DNA of 12,543 nucleotides from DATKMG01 sp035541995 (lineage in GTDB: Bacteria; Acidobacteriota; Terriglobia; Versatilivoradales; Versatilivoraceae): contig DATKMG010000759.1 in NCBI GenBank assembly GCA_035541995.1, positions 1 through 12,543 on the forward strand. Direction: 5' to 3'. This document shows, one piece after another, positions 8,401 to 12,543 of the stretch. Position numbers and translations under genes: made by a program. Within the stretch, counting starts at the first letter, position 1. The number at the start of each line of letters is the position of its first letter. A model generated the notes under the pieces. It searched no databases. It saw only the letters and a program-made list of their open reading frames with translations, and was not told the origin of the DNA.

Positions 8401-9026
8401 CGTTGAATGTCGTCTACAAAGTGCTTTCAGCGGTGGACGTCCCGCTCATCGTGACCGGGCACAGTCACTATGAGAAGGTCAACGAGGTCATGAAGGTGGT
8501 CGCTCAAGGTTGCGCAGGAGAAAATTTGCTCTTTAATTGGGTGGAACAGGAGAACTACCGTACGATCGCCGGAGCCGTGCTGGCCTACGGCCATACCCTC
8601 GTGTCGCAGAGTCCCATCGATGTCAACATCGGCAAACAACTCAATATTCTCCTCTCCAATATGGATATCAAGCCGGAACAGATTGTCATGGATCCAATGA
8701 CCGGTGCCATGGGTTACGGACTGGAATACACCTATTCGGTCATGGAGAGAATCCGGCTGACGGGACTGGGCGGTGACAGGATGCTGGCCTTCCCCATGAT
8801 CGTGTCCCCCGGCCATGAATGTGTTAAGGCCAAGGAATTCAAAGCAAGCGAGGCGGATGCCCCTGCCTGGGGCGAGCTGGCCACGCGCGCGGCCCTGTGG
8901 GAGCTGACTACGGCCACCTCCCTGTTATATGCCGGGGCCGACCTCCTGATCCTCTACCACCCGGATGCGGTGCGTGAACTGAAGAAGACCATCCAGAGGC
9001 TGATGGATGGCAGAGGAGGCTTCTAA
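5487..9026 (+). CDS. acsB-acsD: Acetyl-CoA synthase fused to CFeSP small subunit (AcsB-AcsD fusion)
   Basis: This 1179-residue frame joins two normally separate proteins. Residues 1 to about 730 are full-length bacterial acetyl-CoA synthase, including the N-terminal CODH-binding domain. The A-cluster ligands are C504, C507, C516 and C526 for the [4Fe-4S], and C593-G594-C595 for the distal nickel. Residues about 733-865 are a linker: Pro/Thr/Ser/Glu-rich, then a charged helix (about 767-806), then a Pro/Ala-rich stretch. Residues about 866-1179 are AcsD, the TIM-barrel small CFeSP subunit (TLGASKAQGGSRGRALAVGG, QENY, MERIRLTGLGGD, LLYAGADLLILYHP). The enzyme makes acetyl-CoA from CO, a CFeSP-borne methyl group and CoA. 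GGAG at 5476-5479 precedes the ATG by 7 nt. No frame disruption is visible in the linker, so the fusion looks genuine. An internal start at 7779 may also give separate AcsD. acsC follows with a 1-nt overlap. Confidence 0.95.
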   Translation: MSRLICASAIDGAVEWVAQAESRLDHAIAAKGALCEVGFPDTAYYLPIIYSLTGRRAQTLSDLREVLKQAKELLPERPSEHVWLPYLGNALDAGVAALFACEIIEACKYLVGPNPVDGIWLGAASDIIMRERGIEFVDGTAPGFAAITGAAPNNRIAVRIARELQEKNLYVFMGGSTRGKQFAEQLDEEGVQLGWKTRLVPFGREVSALVYALGFANRAALSFGGIKPGDFRGNLKYTKNRIFAFVLALGEVDSEKYATAAGAINYGFPVIADTDIPEILPTGICTYEHVVSNVPYESMVEKALEVRGCKVKVAKVPIPVPYGPAFEGERIRKADVHAEFGGNRTPAFEFLTMVEMDEVADGQIDLIGPDIDGLEPGSALPLAIWVEVAGRKMQTDFEPILERRIHYFLNGAEGIWHMGQRDIIWTRVSRNGFGKGLRLRHYGEILHARLLSDYPAIVDKVQVTLITDPNEVARRLPIARKVYDDRNRRLEAMTDDSVDIFYSCLLCQSFAPNHVCMITPERLGLCGAYNWLDGKAAYEIDATGPNQPVAKGVCLDPIKGIWQGVNDYVYLNSHKTIESYSAYSIMDRPMTSCGCFEVICAYVPECNGVMAVNREFTGDTPVGMNFSSLAGSVGGGQQTPGFMGVGKVFLTSRKFCFAEGGHKRLVWMPKGLKDLLAQDLGHRFAEQGVPDLFDKLADETIATDPQQIRVYMEKVGHPALGMEEMTRFSGTVPATVPAPSGTDSEPGSSMMEELTVPAEVEENEMSLTAEQIRQLKAEISESLKQEIKKDLTQQIVGEIIDTLSEKFLGKPQKSELPVVAISGAEIPTAVFSAPVAPAQPGGCQPKAEERIRGISAFPLRREPGEIAIHTVTLGASKAQGGSRGRALAVGGARVMPFHLWEGHMPHRPLVAMEVFDRVSDKYPPLLRQVYGDLLREPAEMAKVCVEKFGADLISVRLEGTHPERGNRSAEDALNVVYKVLSAVDVPLIVTGHSHYEKVNEVMKVVAQGCAGENLLFNWVEQENYRTIAGAVLAYGHTLVSQSPIDVNIGKQLNILLSNMDIKPEQIVMDPMTGAMGYGLEYTYSVMERIRLTGLGGDRMLAFPMIVSPGHECVKAKEFKASEADAPAWGELATRAALWELTTATSLLYAGADLLILYHPDAVRELKKTIQRLMDGRGGF
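7767..7781 (+). promoter_or_regulatory. Internal Shine-Dalgarno and ATG for possible free AcsD
   Basis: GAGGAG at 7767-7772 stands 6 nt before an in-frame ATG at 7779-7781 (Met765 of the fusion). Initiation here would give a 415-residue AcsD with an N-terminal helix. It is among the best ribosome binding sites in the window. It may be the relic of the ancestral acsD start, still used or not. The codons also simply encode Glu-rich linker (VEENEM), so chance is possible. Confidence 0.45.
9014..9019 (+). promoter_or_regulatory. Strong Shine-Dalgarno for acsC
   Basis: AGGAGG lies 6 nt before the acsC ATG at 9026, inside the last codons of the acsB-acsD frame. This fixes the acsC start and indicates efficient, coupled translation. 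Confidence 0.8.
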
Positions 9027-10366
9027 TGGCCTTGACCGGTCTGCAAATTCAAAAACTATTGCCCAAGACCAACTGCAAGGAATGCGGGTCCAATACCTGC
9101 CTGGCGTTTGCCATGAAGCTGGCGGCGAAGAAAACAGAACTCTCTCAATGCCCCTACGCCTCTGAAGAAGCCAAACAGGTGCTGGGGGCCGCCAGCGAAC
9201 CTCCCGTTCGAACCATCGAGCTTGGCCCGGAGCGGACTTTGAAGATAGGCGGGGAGACCGTGCTTTACCGCCACGAGAAGACTTTTGTGCACCCCACCGT
9301 CCTGGCTGTAAACGTGAATGACACGGATCCGGTTGGGTTGCAGAACAGGACTTTACAGGGAATCCGGGACTATGTCCTAGTCCGTGTGGGAGAGACGATG
9401 CGGGTCGATCTGGTAGCAATCACTCAACTCGGTTCCGATCCCAACGCCTTTGCTGCACTGGCCTCGAGGGCCTGGGAGACGACCAAACGGCCGTTGGTTT
9501 TGCGAAGCCCTGATATCAGGGCTCTCGAACTGGCGGCTGTGGGCGTGAAAGGGTCGCGAAGCCTTCTCTGCGCTGCCAACGCGGCAGACACGGAAGTGCT
9601 TGCAACTGTGGCCAAACAGAACGACCACGCCTTGGCAATTACGGCGAATGACCTCAACCAATTAGTTGAAGTCTCCACCAAACTCAGGGAGGAAGGGTTC
9701 AATGATCTGGTTTTGCAGCTTCCAACCCATTCGCTGGCTGAACGCTTCCAAACCAATTCCATATTACGCCGCGCGGCCCTGAAAGACAATTTCAGGCCCT
9801 TGGGTTATCCCACGCTTCGCTTCATTGAGAGCACAAATCTTTTCGAGGGCACCGTGGAAGCGGTCAACGAAATCAACAAGTACGGGGGAATCTGTATTCT
9901 TCCTTCTTTGAATCCGGCGCAGTTGGTCTCGCTCCTTACCCTGCGGCAGAACATATTCACTGATCCTCAGAAACCGATACAAGTCGAACCCAAGGTGTAT
10001 GCCATTGGCGATCCAACTCCAGCTTCCCCTGTATTTGTGACCACGAATTTCTCGCTGACTTACTTTGTAGTCTCCGGAGAGATCGAGAATAGCGGGACCA
10101 GTGCCTGGTTGGTCGTTCCTGAATGCGAGGGGATGAGTGTCTTGACGGCTTGGGCTGCAGGTAAATTCAACGGTTCCACGATTGCCAGGTTTATCAAGGA
10201 AATCCACCTGGACAGCCAAGTGGAATCCCGTGAGCTGATTATCCCGGGTTATGTAGCCCAGATTAGTGGTGAGCTGGAAGAGAACCTTCCGAGCTGGAAA
10301 GCAATAGTCGGCCCTCAAGAGGCCTCAGACCTGGAGAGTTTCATCAAGTCGCGAGTTGTCGGATGA
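9026..10366 (+). CDS. acsC: Corrinoid iron-sulfur protein large subunit (AcsC)
   Basis: This 446-residue protein is the corrinoid- and [4Fe-4S]-carrying subunit of CFeSP, which shuttles the methyl group from methyltetrahydrofolate to acetyl-CoA synthase. The N-terminal cluster motif is clear: C17-x2-C20-x4-C25-x16-C42, in the context TNCKECGSNTCLAFAM. The rest is the barrel followed by a C-terminal cobamide-binding domain from about residue 330 (TNFSLTYFVVSGEI, GMSVLTAWAAGKF). Length is essentially that of the Moorella protein. Its ATG overlaps the preceding stop as TAATG. It normally forms a heterodimer with AcsD, here present as the C-terminal domain of the preceding fusion, so AcsC should be recruited onto the acetyl-CoA synthase polypeptide. 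After it the tight operon spacing breaks. Confidence 0.95.
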   Translation: MALTGLQIQKLLPKTNCKECGSNTCLAFAMKLAAKKTELSQCPYASEEAKQVLGAASEPPVRTIELGPERTLKIGGETVLYRHEKTFVHPTVLAVNVNDTDPVGLQNRTLQGIRDYVLVRVGETMRVDLVAITQLGSDPNAFAALASRAWETTKRPLVLRSPDIRALELAAVGVKGSRSLLCAANAADTEVLATVAKQNDHALAITANDLNQLVEVSTKLREEGFNDLVLQLPTHSLAERFQTNSILRRAALKDNFRPLGYPTLRFIESTNLFEGTVEAVNEINKYGGICILPSLNPAQLVSLLTLRQNIFTDPQKPIQVEPKVYAIGDPTPASPVFVTTNFSLTYFVVSGEIENSGTSAWLVVPECEGMSVLTAWAAGKFNGSTIARFIKEIHLDSQVESRELIIPGYVAQISGELEENLPSWKAIVGPQEASDLESFIKSRVVG

Positions 10367-10377
10367 AATCACGGAGT

Positions 10378-10397
10378 TCCTTTTCTGGAAGAAAGGA
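10378..10397 (+). terminator. Weak stem-loop just after acsC
   Basis: TCCTTT at 10378-10383 pairs with AAAGGA at 10392-10397 around an 8-nt loop, 12 nt after the acsC stop. The stem is AT-rich and no T-run follows, so termination would be weak at best. It may instead protect the 3' end of the upstream message. Confidence 0.2.
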
Positions 10398-10471
10398 CAT
10401 TGGTTGAAATGCTGACCCAGGGCGGCGCGAGGGGGGACGGCGGTCCCGAACTCCTAAGGACTGCCTGGGAT

Positions 10472-10514
10472 CGCCAACGCCCACGTCGGCGCCTGCCGAG
10501 CCGGGGCTCGGCGG
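10472..10514 (+). repeat. Two adjacent GC-rich stem-loops
   Basis: The first stem pairs CGCC-A-ACG (10472-10479) with CGT-C-GGCG (10484-10491), seven pairs with one A-C mismatch. The second pairs GCCGAGCC (10495-10502) with GGCTCGGC (10505-10512), extended by a T-G and a C-G pair to 10493-10514. They stand back to back and are read directly from the sequence. No T-run follows. Confidence 0.6.
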
Positions 10515-10558
10515 TCCCGGCATCCTGCCGCTGCACTTCTCGAAAGATGTCCAAATTA

Positions 10559-10587
10559 CAAGCCTCCGGTTTTGCCGGAAGCGCTTG
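10559..10587 (+). promoter_or_regulatory. Stem-loop upstream of the RACo start
   Basis: CAAGC (10559-10563) pairs with GCTTG (10583-10587), and inside it TCCGG (10565-10569) pairs with CCGGA (10575-10579) around TTTTG, leaving a small asymmetric internal loop. It ends 23 nt before the ATG at 10611, in a leader that lacks a clear Shine-Dalgarno. A role in controlling initiation is conjecture. Confidence 0.35.
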
Positions 10588-10610
10588 ACTTCAGACTGAG
10601 CCTGATCCTT

Positions 10611-12543
10611 ATGCCTGTCGTCGAGTTTGTACCTGGCAACAAGCGAATTGAAGTCCCATTCCGCACTCAGCTTCTGGATGCGGCCCGCATGGCGGGTGTT
10701 GAGATAGGTACCCCTTGCGGGGGAGAGGGCACATGTGGCAAATGTGTCGTCACAGTGCTTTCCGGACGAGTTGATTCTGACAGTCTGGGCCAATTGCCCG
10801 CGGAAATGGTGGCCGATGGGCAGGTTCTGGCCTGCCGGACACGTTTGCTTGAGGAGCCGGTCGTCGTTGAAATCGGGGAGGCCGTAGAACGCCTGTCTCT
10901 GGAATCACATGACGAGGAAGCAACCTGCCTGGTCCGCAAGGAATTGTTGCCTAAAGACTGGGATTTTGACCCCTTGGCCGTCAGATGGCGGCTAAAGATC
11001 CAGCTTCCCCGGCGAGAAGACGGGTTGTTTGACTTGGAGCGGGTCACGCGCGCGATCCGGCGTGACTGGGGGAAACTGACCATTGTGTATTCACTTACTG
11101 CGATGCGCCAGGTTGCCCGCGCTTTGCGAGCAGAAGATGGTTTGGTCACGGTGACGTTAATTCGGGAGCCTGGCCAGTTGCGGGCGATTCGCGTCGAGCC
11201 TGGAGACCGCACGACCGGCCATCACGCCCTTGCCGTGGATGTTGGGACTACCACGGTTGCGGCACAACTAATCAGCTTGACACATGGGAAAGTCCTTGGC
11301 ACCTGCAGTGACTACAATGCCCAGATCCCTTGCGGCCAGGATGTCATCAGCCGCATAAACTTCGCCAAACGAAGCACAGGGCTTCAAGAGCTGCAATCCC
11401 GAGTCCTGCTAACCGTCAACCGACTCATTCGGGAAGTGTGCAGGAATCATAGCGTCGATCCGTCAGAAATCTGTAACGCTGTGATTTCCGGCAACACGGT
11501 GATGACTCACCTGTTGCTTGGCCTTGATCCCGAATACATCCGGCTCGACCCTTATGTGCCCACGGTGAAGGAAGTGGGGTATCTCACCGCTTCCGAGGTG
11601 GGGATTGATATCTACCCGGATTCCTGGATTTACTTTTCCCCCTGCGTGGGAAGCTACGTGGGTGGAGACATTACTGCCGGGTTACTCTCGACCGATCTCG
11701 CAACCGATTCTGAAGCGATTAGCCTGTTCATCGACATTGGGACCAATGGGGAGGTCGTCGTCGGCAACTGTGACTTTCTCATGAGCTGTGCTTGCTCGGC
11801 TGGCCCAGCCTTCGAAGGCGGAGGCGTTGTGTGCGGCATGCGGGCTGCGCTCGGAGCAATTGAAAAAGTGACGGTTGATCGAGAAACCGGTTCAGCCCAG
11901 TACTCAACAATCGGCGGGGGAAAGCCCAAGGGCATCTGCGGATCAGGGATGATTGATTTGCTGGCAAATCTCCGCCTGACCGGATGGATCGATCCGAGTG
12001 GCAAACTGGACCGGGTGCGGCCTAATCCGCTCATTGAAGTTGATGGCCGCCGCGCTGCTTACCAGATTGTTCCCGCTGCAGAGACGGCCGCAGGCAGGCC
12101 GGTTTTCATTAATGAAGCCGATATAGAGAACATCCTTCGAGCCAAGGCCGCCATCTATTCGGCGGCAGCGCTGATGCTGAATCGAGTGGGATTAACCTTT
12201 TCTGACCTGGCACATGTCTATATCGGCGGAGGATTCGGTCGGTTTCTTGACCTGGAGAATGCCATCCTTATTGGCTTGCTGCCCGACCTGCCTCGTGAAA
12301 AGTTTCATTACATCGGCAATTCCTCACTGATGGGTTCTTACATGGTAGTCGTTTCACAAGACTACCGTCAGCGCCAGTTGGACTTGGCCCACCGCATGAC
12401 CTACCTGGAATTGAATACCGATTCGTCCTACATGGATGAGTACACCGGAGCCCTCTTTTTTCCCCACACAGATCTGGACTTATTTCCATCCGTACGGGAG
12501 AGGATGCTGCGAGGCAATGCAAAAATGCCCAAAATCTTGCAGG
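10611..12543 (+). CDS. acsV: RACo-type corrinoid reductive activator, ferredoxin-ASKHA ATPase (3' end outside window)
   Basis: The frame runs open from the ATG at 10611 to the window end (644 complete codons, no stop). RACo couples ATP hydrolysis to reduction of inactive Co(II) corrinoid in CFeSP. Residues 1 to about 90 are a [2Fe-2S] ferredoxin domain with C36, C42, C45 and C75 (PCGGEGTCGKC). A linker and middle domain follow to about 204. The ASKHA ATPase domain shows DVGTTTV (210-216), DIGTNGEV (375-382), CSAGPAFEGGG (395-405), GICGSGMIDL (441-450) and IGGGFGRF (538-545). The near-terminal YMDEYTGALFFPHT...FPSV is typical of the family's C-terminus, so probably little is missing. The ATG is chosen because the ferredoxin fold begins there; no good Shine-Dalgarno precedes it, and the frame is open back to a stop at 10455. 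Clustering with acsC and acsD supports CFeSP as its substrate. Confidence 0.92.
   Translation, partial: MPVVEFVPGNKRIEVPFRTQLLDAARMAGVEIGTPCGGEGTCGKCVVTVLSGRVDSDSLGQLPAEMVADGQVLACRTRLLEEPVVVEIGEAVERLSLESHDEEATCLVRKELLPKDWDFDPLAVRWRLKIQLPRREDGLFDLERVTRAIRRDWGKLTIVYSLTAMRQVARALRAEDGLVTVTLIREPGQLRAIRVEPGDRTTGHHALAVDVGTTTVAAQLISLTHGKVLGTCSDYNAQIPCGQDVISRINFAKRSTGLQELQSRVLLTVNRLIREVCRNHSVDPSEICNAVISGNTVMTHLLLGLDPEYIRLDPYVPTVKEVGYLTASEVGIDIYPDSWIYFSPCVGSYVGGDITAGLLSTDLATDSEAISLFIDIGTNGEVVVGNCDFLMSCACSAGPAFEGGGVVCGMRAALGAIEKVTVDRETGSAQYSTIGGGKPKGICGSGMIDLLANLRLTGWIDPSGKLDRVRPNPLIEVDGRRAAYQIVPAAETAAGRPVFINEADIENILRAKAAIYSAAALMLNRVGLTFSDLAHVYIGGGFGRFLDLENAILIGLLPDLPREKFHYIGNSSLMGSYMVVVSQDYRQRQLDLAHRMTYLELNTDSSYMDEYTGALFFPHTDLDLFPSVRERMLRGNAKMPKILQ

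Larger units (their letters stand above)
10367..10610. other. GC-rich, hairpin-dense intergenic region between acsC and the RACo gene
   Basis: This 244-bp gap holds no credible gene and interrupts an otherwise gapless operon. From about 10411 to 10535 it is visibly richer in G+C than the flanking genes. Several pairings are possible. CCCAGG (10416-10421) pairs with CCTGGG (10464-10469), enclosing GGGAC/GTCCC (10434-10438 with 10443-10447). A stem at 10472-10491 has one mismatch. A 10-bp stem lies at 10493-10514. A 10-bp direct repeat, GGCGGTCCCG, occurs at 10439-10448 and 10510-10519. It could be an interspersed repeat inserted between operon genes or a structured leader for the downstream gene; the sequence does not decide. 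Confidence 0.5.

Noticed and set aside
5487..9026. Archaeal-type CdhC/CdhD assignment
   Set aside because: The acetyl-CoA synthase part has the full N-terminal CODH-binding region found in bacterial AcsB and absent from archaeal CdhC. The CODH is CooS-type.
10400..10588. 62-codon plus-strand open frame in the acsC-RACo gap
   Set aside because: It runs through the GC-rich hairpins, is Arg/Gly/Ser-rich with no motif, and lacks a convincing ribosome binding site.

Overview
This window carries a Wood-Ljungdahl (reductive acetyl-CoA) gene cluster from an anaerobic bacterium. It encodes the CODH/acetyl-CoA synthase core, the corrinoid iron-sulfur protein (CFeSP), a CooC-type nickel ATPase and a corrinoid-reactivating ATPase. 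The subunit types are the bacterial (Acs/Coo) forms. The lineage cannot be fixed from the sequence. A GC-rich interspersed repeat, present as two inverted copies at the left edge, reminds me of intergenic repeats I associate with Verrucomicrobiota and related PVC bacteria; this is only a weak pointer.

Layout. Positions 1-213 hold no convincing gene but contain the inverted repeat pair. An AraC-family regulator with a PocR-like sensor domain (214-1410, minus) is divergent from the main operon. The 205-bp divergent region holds a good promoter for the regulator, a weak -10 for the operon and a repeated 11-bp motif placed where an activator could sit. The plus-strand operon then runs with almost no spacing: a MetE-core-like methyltransferase (1616-2695), cooC (2692-3540), the CODH catalytic subunit cooS/acsA (3546-5486), a single reading frame joining acetyl-CoA synthase to the small CFeSP subunit (acsB-acsD, 5487-9026), and the large CFeSP subunit acsC (9026-10366). 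After a 244-bp GC-rich gap full of potential hairpins comes a RACo-type ferredoxin/ASKHA ATPase (10611 onward), cut by the window end.

How the genes work together. CooC should load nickel. CooS interconverts CO2 and CO at its C-cluster. AcsC with the AcsD domain carries a methyl group on a corrinoid, and the AcsB domain joins methyl, CO and CoA into acetyl-CoA at its A-cluster. RACo rescues oxidised Co(II) corrinoid. The MetE-like protein could divert methyl groups from CFeSP to homocysteine to make methionine. The CFeSP methyltransferase gene acsE is not in the window.

Most notable points. The 1179-residue AcsB-AcsD fusion has a roughly 130-residue linker containing a charged helix. A textbook Shine-Dalgarno and ATG inside that linker may also yield free, N-terminally extended AcsD. 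The fusion would tether the methyl carrier covalently to acetyl-CoA synthase. I do not know of a described bacterial example, but could not search.
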